A stretch of DNA of 34,737 bases, taken from contig CAJIZW010000100.1 of the NCBI GenBank assembly GCA_905181985.1, positions 1 to 34,737 of the forward strand, read 5' to 3'. This DNA comes from an uncultured Paracoccaceae bacterium (GTDB taxonomy: Bacteria; Pseudomonadota; Alphaproteobacteria; Rhodobacterales; Rhodobacteraceae). The translations under genes were made by a program, and so were the position numbers. This document shows positions 1 through 7,235 of this stretch, piece by piece. The notes under the pieces are model-generated. The model ran no database searches and was not told where the DNA came from. It was given only the letters and a program-made list of their open reading frames with translations. Positions within the stretch are counted from its first letter, which is position 1, and the number at the start of each line of letters is the position of its first letter.

Positions 1-1
1 T

Positions 2-157
2 GCTATGCTTTTAAATTATAAAACGATTTTTATTGGTGACGCAACTGGGACACGCAGTGACGACGAGCATAATGCAACGCTTATTAATATGATGCAGTTT
101 TTTGCTGATTTAAGAATGACTGAGGATACGATTGATTTACTTTCAAATTCAAGTTAA
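2..157 (+). CDS. Isochorismatase-family cysteine hydrolase, C-terminal end (5' truncated)
   Basis: An open frame runs in from the left edge and stops at TAA 155-157, leaving 51 C-terminal residues. The stretch IGDATGTRSDDEHNATLINM, followed by MMQFFADLRMTEDTIDLL, resembles the C-terminal part of isochorismatase-like amidohydrolases: a late beta strand, a D-A-x-x-x-R-S-D-x-E-H-N segment, then a helix in which a residue such as the late F/V-A-D lies before a final short helix. The catalytic Asp/Lys/Cys triad would lie upstream, outside the window, so activity cannot be judged. These enzymes hydrolyse isochorismate, nicotinamide, ureidoacrylate or related amides; the substrate here is unknown. 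Family assignment rests on remembered family sequence. Confidence 0.6.
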   Translation, partial: AMLLNYKTIFIGDATGTRSDDEHNATLINMMQFFADLRMTEDTIDLLSNSS

Positions 158-177
158 TTGTTCTTTTGTAGATTAAC

Positions 178-212
178 TAAGTGATAGATTTTATACCTTA
201 TAAAAACACTTA
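178..212. repeat. A+T-rich nested inverted repeat between the hydrolase remnant and the MORN-like gene
   Basis: TTTTATA (189-195) and TATAAAA (199-205) form a perfect 7-bp stem around CCT. Outside it, TAAGTG (178-183) pairs with CACTTA (207-212). No T-run follows on the plus strand, and the stem is too A+T-rich to call a good terminator. It could be a weak terminator for the upstream gene or chance in A+T-rich DNA. Confidence 0.3.
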
Positions 213-261
213 ATTGATTGTGTCAGATAGGTTATATTTAAATTAATTCACAGGATTTTAA

Positions 262-639
262 ATGATGAATAGTCAACTTGGATTTAATGAAACGGTTTCG
301 CCTGATGAACTAGTTGTAAGGAATGGTATTTTTTATAAAAAATTTACTGACACACCATTCATTGGAGAAGTATCAGGTCAACAAAATGGAAATATAAAAA
401 ATGGTCGACGGGATGGTTTTTGGGAATCATACTATGAGAGTGGTCAATTGAGCTGGAAAGGTTCTTACGAAAATGACTGCTTGCACGGACCGTGGGAGCA
501 TTATTACGAAAATGGCCAATTAACCTTTAAAGGAAATTATAAGGCTGGTAAAGAAGATGGTGAGTTCGAATACTTTAAAGAAGACGGCTCATTTGAAAAA
601 ATAGAAACCTGGAAAAATGGTAAGTTAACTTTTGATTAA
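262..639 (+). CDS. YwqK/MORN-like repeat protein
   Basis: This 125-residue protein has no signal peptide or membrane segment. From about residue 45 it carries three consecutive units of roughly 22 residues of the type G-x-W-E-x-Y-Y-E-x-G-Q-L-x-x-K-G-x-Y, for example DGFWESYYESGQLSWKGSYE and the parallel unit starting GPWEHYYENGQL. This is the pattern of MORN-like repeats in YwqK-family proteins, which are often labelled 'antitoxin' in databases. That label comes from Bacillus YwqK and should not be carried over without a partner toxin. The N-terminal 40 residues are not repetitive. The ATG lies 8 bases after CAGGA, a reasonable ribosome binding site. The gene is 24 bp upstream of a small membrane-protein gene. 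Its function is unknown; the repeats may form a small beta scaffold. Confidence 0.7.
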   Translation: MMNSQLGFNETVSPDELVVRNGIFYKKFTDTPFIGEVSGQQNGNIKNGRRDGFWESYYESGQLSWKGSYENDCLHGPWEHYYENGQLTFKGNYKAGKEDGEFEYFKEDGSFEKIETWKNGKLTFD

Positions 640-663
640 TAACTTTTAGGACAATGAGCAAAA

Positions 664-1068
664 ATGAATAAAAAAGAATTTACTGTTTTTGGTATGAACA
701 TGGAGATTATATCAATAGTGTATGGGATTATTTTAATAACTTGGGGTTTGGTAGTTACTTCGTTAAGCGGTAGCAACTCTATTACGTCTCTTATCCCATC
801 AATTGTGGGGTTTCCAGTATTCCTATTAGCAGTTTTAGCGTTAATATTACCTAAACTTAAGAAGTTACTGATGCACATCATAGTTATTGTTGGACTAATT
901 ATTTTCTTAGGTGGTTTAGATTTTTTACGAGGCTTTGGTTCAGATAATGGTGTGTTTAGTAATTTTTGGGCGAGCATATCCAAGCTTATGATGTTAATTA
1001 CTGGGTTTATATTTTCGTTCTTGTGTGTGCGCTCTTTTATATTTATTCGTAAAAACCGTGATCATTGA
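664..1068 (+). CDS. Small four-helix inner-membrane protein, unknown function
   Basis: This 134-residue protein is dominated by hydrophobic stretches at about residues 13-33, 45-65, 68-86 and 105-127, giving four likely transmembrane helices. A basic loop (PKLKKLL) sits after helix 2 and a basic tail (FIRKNRDH) at the end, which by the positive-inside rule places the C-terminus in the cytoplasm. I recognise no family motif. It lies 24 bp after the MORN-like gene on the same strand, so the two may be co-transcribed. It overlaps an opposite-strand open frame that is a shadow. The reading frame and membrane character are clear; the role is not. Confidence 0.6.
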   Translation: MNKKEFTVFGMNMEIISIVYGIILITWGLVVTSLSGSNSITSLIPSIVGFPVFLLAVLALILPKLKKLLMHIIVIVGLIIFLGGLDFLRGFGSDNGVFSNFWASISKLMMLITGFIFSFLCVRSFIFIRKNRDH

Positions 1069-1117
1069 TTTTAAAAAACTTAGTATTTTATTTATGAATC
1101 AATACGATCTGAAGCCC

Positions 1118-1144
1118 TAATGATTGCATTAACAGAAATCATTA
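1118..1144. repeat. Short inverted repeat in the 220-bp gap before the TPR gene
   Basis: TAATGATT (1118-1125) and AATCATTA (1137-1144) form a perfect 8-bp stem around an 11-nt loop. No T-run follows on either strand. The rest of the gap (1069-1288) is A+T-rich with no convincing gene, RNA or promoter. Confidence 0.3.
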
Positions 1145-1288
1145 ATAAAATATTTGAAAAATAATTATCTCTTAAAATTTGATTACTATTCTTATGTTTT
1201 CAGCGTATACATTTTGAGCTATATTATTTCATAATAATAGCCTGGCTGTTACCAAAGATTAATAATGAAAATTAGCGTAGGGATTAAT

Positions 1289-2947
1289 ATGGCATATGAT
1301 TTTGATACTGGAACCTATAGTCGCAAAGTTTCAACGACATCAGAAACTGCACAGCTTTGGTTTGATAGGGGTTTAATTTGGGCATATGGGTTCCATTGGG
1401 AAGAGGCGGTCACTTGCTTCAAGCAATCTGTGAATGCAGATCCCGAATGTGCTATGAGTTGGTGGGGAGTGGCTTACTCCGTAGGGCCTGAGTATAACAG
1501 AATGTGGCATCAGTTAGATGAAATTGAGCTACCATTAGTTTTAAGTGAATGTTTTAAAGCTTCCCAGCGAGCTCTGGAACTAAGTTCTGATGTAACTCCC
1601 GTAGAGAAAGACTTAATAGATGCACTTGCGGTTAGACATCCTTCTGATTGTGCACCTGATAATTTTGATGATTGGACGGAGTCATATGCAGATGCGATGC
1701 GACGTGTGAAAAATAAATACCCCAAAGATCCCGATGTGAGCGCACTATTTGTAGAAGCTTTAGTTTCAAGGACACCTTGGAAGTTATGGGATTTAAATTT
1801 AGGAAAACCTGCTGATGGTGCTTCCACACTTGAAGCGAAAGGCATTTTAGAAAAAGCAATAGCTGATGTGGACTTAAGTGGGTCTCACCAACATGCTGGA
1901 CTACTTCATTATTATATACATGTGATGGAAATGTCTCCAACGCCAGAGGCAGCATTGAGGGCAGGAGATATAATGCGAACCCTAGTTCCTGATTGTGGAC
2001 ACTTACTGCATATGCCAACACATATTGATTTCCAATGTGGAAATTATAATGATGTTGTTGAACGCAATTCAGAAGCAATTGAGTCTGATAAGAAGGTGAT
2101 TATACGAGATGGGAATTTAAATTTATTTGCCGGTTCAGTTATACATAATATTCACTTTAAACTTTATGGTGCAATGTTTATGGGAAATTATTCTTCTTCA
2201 ATAGAAGCTATTAAGCAGTTCGATGAGCTAATACCCGAAGATTTATTACGAATTAAAAGTCCTCCAATGGCAAGTTTGTATGAGGGTTATTATGGTTTAA
2301 AATATCACGCTTTAATTAGGTTTGGAAAGTGGCAAGAAATTATCAACTTAAAGGTTCCGCGTGATCCAGATTTATATCTAGTAACGACTGCTATTTGTCG
2401 TTATGCCAAGGCCTTGGCGCATGCTGCTTTAGGAGATGTACCTTCAGCAATAAAAGAACAAAAGTTATTTAAAGATTCTGTAAAAAAGGTCCCAGAAGAT
2501 AGAGTAATGTTTAATAATAAATGTGTTGATTTATTAAAGATTGCAGATGCGATGTTGAATGGAGAAATTGAGTATCGTAAAAATAATTTTAAAGTGGCCT
2601 TTGAGTATTTGAATCAAGCAATTAGTAATGAAGATACGCTGCCCTATGATGAACCGTGGGGTTGGATGCAGCCTGCAAGGCATGCTTTAGGCGCGTTACT
2701 TCTTGAGCAAGGGGAAATAGAGAGAGCGGAGGCTGTCTATAAAGCTGATTTAGGATTTGATGATTCTCTAATAAGAGCAAGAAGACATCCAAATAATGTG
2801 TGGAGTCTGCATGGGCTAGCCGAGTGTTTAAAGCGTCAAGACAAACAAATTGAGTTAGGGTTAATTTCACAAAGTTTAGATTTGGCTATGGGTAGGGCGG
2901 ACATTCCAATTAAGGCATCTTGTTTTTGTAGGTTACATCACGGATGA
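1289..2947 (+). CDS. Tetratricopeptide-repeat protein, probably soluble
   Basis: A protein of about 552 residues starting MAYDFDTGTYSRKVST. The N-terminal segment (YDFDTGTY, then AQLWFDRGLIWAYGFHWEEA, then ADPECAMSWWGVAYSVGP) is the signature of a conserved family of large TPR proteins in proteobacteria. Its first TPR unit is W-F-x-R-G-L-x-W-x-Y-x-F-x-x-E-E-A. A central histidine-rich region (HQHAGLLHYYIHVMEMSPTP, then CGHLLHMPTHID) is also typical. More TPR-like helices appear near residues 380-400, 440-460 and 475-540. There is no signal peptide. The frame also allows an ATG at 1265, but the ATG at 1289 is preceded by AGGG at a 6-base spacing and gives the start expected for the family. The gene is 41 bp upstream of the aldehyde dehydrogenase and may share its transcript. 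The histidines suggest metal binding, which is inference. No function is established. Confidence 0.8.
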   Translation: MAYDFDTGTYSRKVSTTSETAQLWFDRGLIWAYGFHWEEAVTCFKQSVNADPECAMSWWGVAYSVGPEYNRMWHQLDEIELPLVLSECFKASQRALELSSDVTPVEKDLIDALAVRHPSDCAPDNFDDWTESYADAMRRVKNKYPKDPDVSALFVEALVSRTPWKLWDLNLGKPADGASTLEAKGILEKAIADVDLSGSHQHAGLLHYYIHVMEMSPTPEAALRAGDIMRTLVPDCGHLLHMPTHIDFQCGNYNDVVERNSEAIESDKKVIIRDGNLNLFAGSVIHNIHFKLYGAMFMGNYSSSIEAIKQFDELIPEDLLRIKSPPMASLYEGYYGLKYHALIRFGKWQEIINLKVPRDPDLYLVTTAICRYAKALAHAALGDVPSAIKEQKLFKDSVKKVPEDRVMFNNKCVDLLKIADAMLNGEIEYRKNNFKVAFEYLNQAISNEDTLPYDEPWGWMQPARHALGALLLEQGEIERAEAVYKADLGFDDSLIRARRHPNNVWSLHGLAECLKRQDKQIELGLISQSLDLAMGRADIPIKASCFCRLHHG

Positions 2948-2988
2948 TTAAAATTAATAATTAACGACAAAAATATAAGGAACAAGTA

Positions 2989-4407
2989 ATGAGTAATTTA
3001 AAAAAGTTTTATATAAATGGTGATTGGGTAACTCCTAATTCTAAAATTGAGTTTCCTGTTTCAAACCCAGCTAATAACAGCCAGGTCGGTACAATAATTT
3101 TAGGAAACCAAGCGGATGTTGATAATGCGGTAGCTGCCGCAAAAGAAGCTTTTAAGACATACTCAAAAACTACCAAAGAAGATCGTCTAAAGTTACTAAA
3201 CAATTTGCTAAAAATAACCAAAGAACGATTTGAGGAATTAGCTCAAGCGATTACAACTGAAATGGGAGCGCCGATAACAATGTCTCGTGAGGCACAAGCA
3301 GATGCTGGGATTGGTCATTTAGAAGGTTTTATAGATGCACTAAAAAACTCAAAAGATCGAGAAGTTTTAAGTAATGGTGACACTATATTAAGAGAACCTA
3401 TTGGTGTCTGTGGCTTGATTACTCCATGGAACTGGCCAATCAATCAAATAACTTTAAAAGTAATACCAGCACTTGCGGCTGGAAGCACTTGTGTTTTGAA
3501 ACCCTCGGAGCACACACCACTATCCGCAACATTATATGCAGAGATGCTCCACGATGCGGGCTTTCCAAAGGGAGCGTTCAATTTACTACATGGTGATGGA
3601 CCTACGGTTGGATCTGCGATGTCCCGTCATCCAGATATCCAGATGATGTCTTTTACGGGCTCTACTCGGGCTGGGACTTCAGTAACAAAAGATTCCGCAG
3701 ATACGGTAAAAAGAGTAACATTAGAGCTTGGCGGAAAGTCTCCAAACTTAATATTTGCTGACTGCGATTTGGAAGAACGGGTGTCTGGTTCAGTTTCAGA
3801 GTGTTTCTTTAATTCTGGCCAATCCTGTGATGCCCCTACGCGCTTGTTAGTTGAAAAGTCCTGCTATGATGAGGTTTTAAAAATTGCAAAGCGCACAGCT
3901 GAGAATCAAGCAGTGGACGTACCGACTAAAGAAGGTGAACATCTAGGGCCCTTATTTGACAAAATCCAATTTGATCGTGTTCAAAATATGATAGCAGTTG
4001 GATTGGATGAAGCTGACCTTTTAGTAGGTGGATTAGGTAAGCCAGAGGGGTTTGAGGATGGGTGGTATGTGAAGCCTACGATTTTCAAGGACGTTTCAAA
4101 TGATATGAGAATTGCTCAAGAGGAAATATTCGGCCCAGTTCTTGTTATTATTCCGTTTAAGAATGAGAAGGAAGCAATTGAGATTGCGAATGACACCCCT
4201 TACGGGTTAGCTGCTTATCTGCAGACTGGAGATAGTGAAAAGGCAGAACGGGTAGCTTCGCAGCTAAGAGCAGGAGCAGTGCATATCAATGGAGGTGGTT
4301 TTAATTATGGATCCCCTTTTGGAGGCTATAAACAGTCTGGAAACGGTCGTGAAGGTGGAACTTTAGGCTTAGAAGATTTCCAAGAAATCAAAACTTTGCA
4401 CTTTTAG
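2989..4407 (+). CDS. NAD(P)+-dependent aldehyde dehydrogenase family protein
   Basis: At 472 residues it has the usual length for this superfamily and is complete. It oxidises an aldehyde to the acid through a thiohemiacetal. The oxyanion-hole Asn is in TPWNWP (N148), the cofactor-binding Lys in LKPSEHTP (K171), the Rossmann G-x-x-x-x-G in FTGSTRAG, the general-base Glu in LELGGKSPN (E246), the nucleophile in GQSCDAP (C280), and the late E-I-F-G-P-V is present. The C-terminal SGNGREGG...EDFQEIK segment matches broad-specificity enzymes. The second residue of the pocket after Cys280 is Asp, not diagnostic for one substrate. An AAGGAA ribosome site lies ahead of ATG 2989. A gap of 33 bp separates it from the rhodanese gene downstream. 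The substrate cannot be deduced. Confidence 0.92.
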   Translation: MSNLKKFYINGDWVTPNSKIEFPVSNPANNSQVGTIILGNQADVDNAVAAAKEAFKTYSKTTKEDRLKLLNNLLKITKERFEELAQAITTEMGAPITMSREAQADAGIGHLEGFIDALKNSKDREVLSNGDTILREPIGVCGLITPWNWPINQITLKVIPALAAGSTCVLKPSEHTPLSATLYAEMLHDAGFPKGAFNLLHGDGPTVGSAMSRHPDIQMMSFTGSTRAGTSVTKDSADTVKRVTLELGGKSPNLIFADCDLEERVSGSVSECFFNSGQSCDAPTRLLVEKSCYDEVLKIAKRTAENQAVDVPTKEGEHLGPLFDKIQFDRVQNMIAVGLDEADLLVGGLGKPEGFEDGWYVKPTIFKDVSNDMRIAQEEIFGPVLVIIPFKNEKEAIEIANDTPYGLAAYLQTGDSEKAERVASQLRAGAVHINGGGFNYGSPFGGYKQSGNGREGGTLGLEDFQEIKTLHF

Positions 4408-4440
4408 ATATTTGATTTGTTAAAGTAAGGATAAGCTTAA

Positions 4441-6021
4441 ATGAATTTAAACATAACTCCAAAAACTTCTAAATCTTGGATATCAGATAAAGAAGAAGTT
4501 GCATTTATTGATGTTAGAGAAATAGGACAACACACGAGTGGGCATCCATTCTTTTCCGTATCAATACCATATAGCTTGTTTGAATTGAGAATAGAAACAC
4601 TTGTTCCTAATAAAAAAACAAGAGTTATTTTAATTGATAATAATGATGGCATATCAAAATTAGCATATAATGTAGCACATAAATTAGGTTATTCTAATAT
4701 TTTCATCATAGAAGGGGGGATTGAGGAGTGGGTAAGTGCAGGGTATCAGTTATTTGATGGTATTAATGTTCCAAGTAAAAGCTTTGGTGAACTAATTGAG
4801 AAACATTTCCATACTCCTTCAATCACAGCAAAGGAATTAATTAAAAAACAAAATAATAACGAAAACTGTATTGTCATAGATGGTAGACCGTTCGAAGAGT
4901 ATAACAAGATGAGCATACCTAAGAGTATTTGTTGCCCAAATGCTGAACTATTATATAGAGTTTCATCTCATGTAAAAGATATCAATACTGAAATAATTAT
5001 AAACTGTGCAGGAAGAACAAGATCTATTATTGGAGCACAAACACTTATTGATTTTGGTATAAAAAATAAAGTGCAAGCTCTTGAAAATGGAACACAAGGG
5101 TGGTTTCTATCTGATTTAAGTTTAGAGCATAATAAAACTGAATATCTTTCAGTTGGCCCTAACGATATAGAAATAAAAAAATTACAAAACAAGGTTATGA
5201 AATTAACAAACTACCTTAATATTGATTTAATTGATTTTAAAAAAGCTCAAGAATTAATTATAGATAAGAACAGATCTACATTTATTTTTGATGTCACTAC
5301 TTCTAAAACAATTAATAGTACTCAAGATGTTATTATGAATGTCCCAGGTGGCCAACTTGTTCAAGCTACTGATAAATACATTGGTGTTTGGAAAGCGACA
5401 ATTATACTTGTGGATGATGGTGATTTAATTAGAGCGGGAACAACATCTTTTTGGTTAAAAAAAATGGGTTGTAAAGTCTACATATTAAAAGAAGGATTGT
5501 TAAAAGCAAAAAAGTTAAAATTTCAGAAAGAAGTAGGCTCAAAAAAAATAGACTTTGATTCGATAACTTTAGAAGATCTAGGCAGAGTTAAAAATCAAAC
5601 TTTATATGATATAAGGCCTAGCAATGAATTCTGTAAAACTAGGATAAAAAATTCCATTTGGTTAAGCCGTGCCAGTTTAAACAAGCAAAATATTAAAATG
5701 GATGATCAAATCGTTATAGTTACTGATAAGCTTGATAAAGCAAGTTTAGTTATTAATGATTTAAGAGATATGGATAAAGAAGTAAGGGTTAAAGTTTATA
5801 AATGGAACCAAAGTGAAATTAAAAATTGCGTTTCTATAATGGATAAAACTACTAAGCCGCTTTCAGAACAAAATAACATAGACTTTAATTTTCATACGCA
5901 TATGCGACACAAAGGGAATAAGGAACACGCTGAACAATACCTTGAATGGGAAATAAACCTAGTAGAGAAAATGGATGAACAAGAATTATCTTTCTTCAAA
6001 CTATATAAACCAAATCTTTAA
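4441..6021 (+). CDS. Four-domain rhodanese-like protein with one intact active-site cysteine
   Basis: The 526 residues divide into four rhodanese-like repeats at about 10-105, 125-230, 255-365 and 378-465, plus a C-terminal tail. Each has a beta-strand Asp near its start (FIDVRE, VIDGRPFEEY, IFDVTTS, LYDIRPSNEF). Only repeat 2 keeps the nucleophile: IINCAGRTRSIIGAQ (C189). At the same position repeat 1 has IDNNDG, repeat 3 VDDGD and repeat 4 TDKLD. A single catalytic site plus three structural domains is therefore likely. The tail holds THMRHKGNKEHAEQYLEWE, a conserved-looking element unlike rhodanese. Single-Cys rhodaneses move sulfane sulfur from persulfides or thiosulfate. The gene follows the aldehyde dehydrogenase by 33 bp and converges with a thiol-dioxygenase-like cupin 29 bp away. 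Its coding sequence is visibly richer in A+T than the liu or nuo genes. Confidence 0.85.
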   Translation: MNLNITPKTSKSWISDKEEVAFIDVREIGQHTSGHPFFSVSIPYSLFELRIETLVPNKKTRVILIDNNDGISKLAYNVAHKLGYSNIFIIEGGIEEWVSAGYQLFDGINVPSKSFGELIEKHFHTPSITAKELIKKQNNNENCIVIDGRPFEEYNKMSIPKSICCPNAELLYRVSSHVKDINTEIIINCAGRTRSIIGAQTLIDFGIKNKVQALENGTQGWFLSDLSLEHNKTEYLSVGPNDIEIKKLQNKVMKLTNYLNIDLIDFKKAQELIIDKNRSTFIFDVTTSKTINSTQDVIMNVPGGQLVQATDKYIGVWKATIILVDDGDLIRAGTTSFWLKKMGCKVYILKEGLLKAKKLKFQKEVGSKKIDFDSITLEDLGRVKNQTLYDIRPSNEFCKTRIKNSIWLSRASLNKQNIKMDDQIVIVTDKLDKASLVINDLRDMDKEVRVKVYKWNQSEIKNCVSIMDKTTKPLSEQNNIDFNFHTHMRHKGNKEHAEQYLEWEINLVEKMDEQELSFFKLYKPNL

Positions 6022-6050
6022 TAGTTAGGTCACTCCTGGGCGGTATAGTT

Positions 6051-6563
6051 TTACAATTCTGCCTTGATATTAGATCTTTGAATATTATCTAAATTTACAC
6101 CTTCAATTCGTAATAATCTTACGGGCGCTTTCCGTACAGGAGAATGGACATCCCCAACACTATAAAAATGAACATCTCCAGTTTTCATTATATAAGTTTT
6201 ATTAGGTTTAACGTAAACAACTCCTTCATCAGGCTGCTCTTTTATAATCTGCCAGTCTGTCATTTCTGTTTCACCTGAAGCTTGCCCGTACACTGCCCAA
6301 CTTGACCCATGATCGTGAGGAAACCCAATAGCTTTAGTTGCATAGACATGCCCACAAATGCAAAATCCAGTATGATCATCCTCATAAAGAATTTCTCTTG
6401 GAGAGCTTCCTTCTTTTCTATTAGGAAGATTCTGCAATACAAAGCTGGGATCCATTAATGCTTTTGATACGAAATTGCATATTTTTTCTGAGCCATTAGG
6501 CATTTTATTAGTTTGAACTATATCTTTAATATCATTAGCTAGGTCATTTAGTGTATAAGGCAT
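6051..6563 (-). CDS. Cupin of the cysteine-dioxygenase-like superfamily
   Basis: A 170-residue double-stranded beta-helix protein. The metal motif is in FPHDHGSSWAVYGQASGET (H83, H85, with E98/E100 nearby), and the second cupin motif supplies H140 in GDVHSPVR. The element H-x-H-G-x-x-W-A-x-Y-G-x-x-x-G-x-T-x-M-T-D-W belongs to the predicted metal-dependent family allied to cysteine dioxygenase, in which mononuclear iron inserts O2 into a thiol. The N-terminus (about 1-60) is helical, as usual there. A good ribosome site (TTGGAG, 7 bases) precedes the ATG. Rhodanese and cupin genes converge tail to tail. The substrate could be cysteine, 3-mercaptopropionate or another thiol; a non-thiol substrate is also possible. 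The upstream 413 bp contain the hairpin region at 6646-6715. Confidence 0.75.
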   Translation of the reverse strand: MPYTLNDLANDIKDIVQTNKMPNGSEKICNFVSKALMDPSFVLQNLPNRKEGSSPREILYEDDHTGFCICGHVYATKAIGFPHDHGSSWAVYGQASGETEMTDWQIIKEQPDEGVVYVKPNKTYIMKTGDVHFYSVGDVHSPVRKAPVRLLRIEGVNLDNIQRSNIKAEL

Positions 6564-6645
6564 TTTTTACTCCAAGTTATAGATTTTACTAATACGATAA
6601 TTTTTTATTCTCCAATTAAACTGTCATACTAAAGTGACCAAAAAA

Positions 6646-6715
6646 GGGAGAGGTGTGCAAGATGTCTTGCAGATTTTTTCTTTCGGCTCTCATTCACCTG
6701 CAAGATGCCTCCTCT
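6646..6715 (-). promoter_or_regulatory. Candidate switch-like leader or terminator: two mutually exclusive hairpins upstream of the cupin gene
   Basis: TGCAAGATGTCTTGCA (6656-6671) is an almost perfect local inverted repeat. Part of it, CTTGCAG (6666-6672), is also complementary to CTGCAAG (6698-6704), so the two pairings exclude each other. TGCAAGATG is a direct repeat at 6656-6664 and 6699-6707. An outer stem AGAGG (6649-6653) with CCTCT (6711-6715) closes the long form. On the minus strand the structure is followed by CCC and six T (complement of 6640-6645), as in an intrinsic terminator. It lies about 80-150 bases upstream of the cupin ATG and about 260 bases past the stop of the gene at 6978. 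It may end transcripts of the 6978-7776 cluster or control the cupin. The rest of 6564-6977 shows no gene. Confidence 0.4.
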
Positions 6716-6977
6716 TGAACTTCCAGAGCGTTCAGATTACTAGGCTTTTCTTTATGAAACAACCGTTGAACAGAGAGAAAGGAAAATTTTTTAATGTGAT
6801 TGATGAATGATGAAAATAGAAGAGGATACAAAACAGTTTGAGGAAAAGATTTTAAGAGTAATCATCGTCATTTCTCTAATTTGAACAAAAAATGTGATCT
6901 GGTTGTGGTCTTTATAGTCTTACCGTTATGAAAAATGTAATTTAGTTTTAATAATTTATTCGCTTAAAGATGGTAGA

Positions 6978-7235
6978 CTAAGCAATGCTTGATTTATTTA
7001 AAATCCTTAGTAGGTTTTCTTTTTCTTTAACAACTTCTACAAATGATTTTTTATTCTCTTGGGCAAAAGTTTCTAATTCAAAATAGCAATTTATACATAG
7101 TTCAATTCTTTTATTGTTAGTCTCTACCTTAGTTGTAACAAGAGGTTCATCAAAATCAGGATGTGGGTTGGCAGTTCTGCAGCAAAAACAACAAGTTGAA
7201 TTGGGTCTATTGTAGGTAAAGTTAGGTTTTGTCAT
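6978..7235 (-). CDS. Small Cys-rich protein, putative zinc-binding, unknown
   Basis: 85 residues. Cysteines cluster as STCCFCCRTANPHPDFDEP near residues 14-20 and as LCINCYFE near residues 47-52, separated by about 30 residues. This is the layout of a two-CxxC zinc site with additional Cys and His. The C-terminal 30 residues are a Lys/Glu-rich helix (FVEVVKEKENLLRILN). No signal peptide or membrane segment is seen. The start overlaps the stop of the upstream gene by one base (TAATG), which suggests translational coupling. I do not recognise the family. It is last in a three-gene minus-strand cluster. That it is a real gene is supported by the coupling and by regular spacing of Cys residues. 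Confidence 0.6.
   Translation of the reverse strand: MTKPNFTYNRPNSTCCFCCRTANPHPDFDEPLVTTKVETNNKRIELCINCYFELETFAQENKKSFVEVVKEKENLLRILNKSSIA

Noticed and set aside
636-983. Opposite-strand open frame of 115 codons over the small membrane-protein gene
   Set aside because: It lies entirely antisense to 664-1068, has Pro/Lys/Ile-rich sequence without motifs and no ribosome site that favours it; the plus-strand frame has coherent membrane helices.
1510-2078. Two antisense open frames over the TPR gene
   Set aside because: They are shadows of a well-conserved coding sequence and have no domain features.
4441-6021. Recent horizontal transfer of the rhodanese gene because of its higher A+T content
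   Set aside because: Composition alone is weak evidence in an A+T-rich genome, and no mobile-element remnants flank it; codon-usage statistics could not be run.
6754-6810. Plus-strand 18-codon open frame (MKQPLNREKGKFF...) in the gap upstream of the cupin
   Set aside because: Too short, and no strong ribosome site; no matching family recognised.
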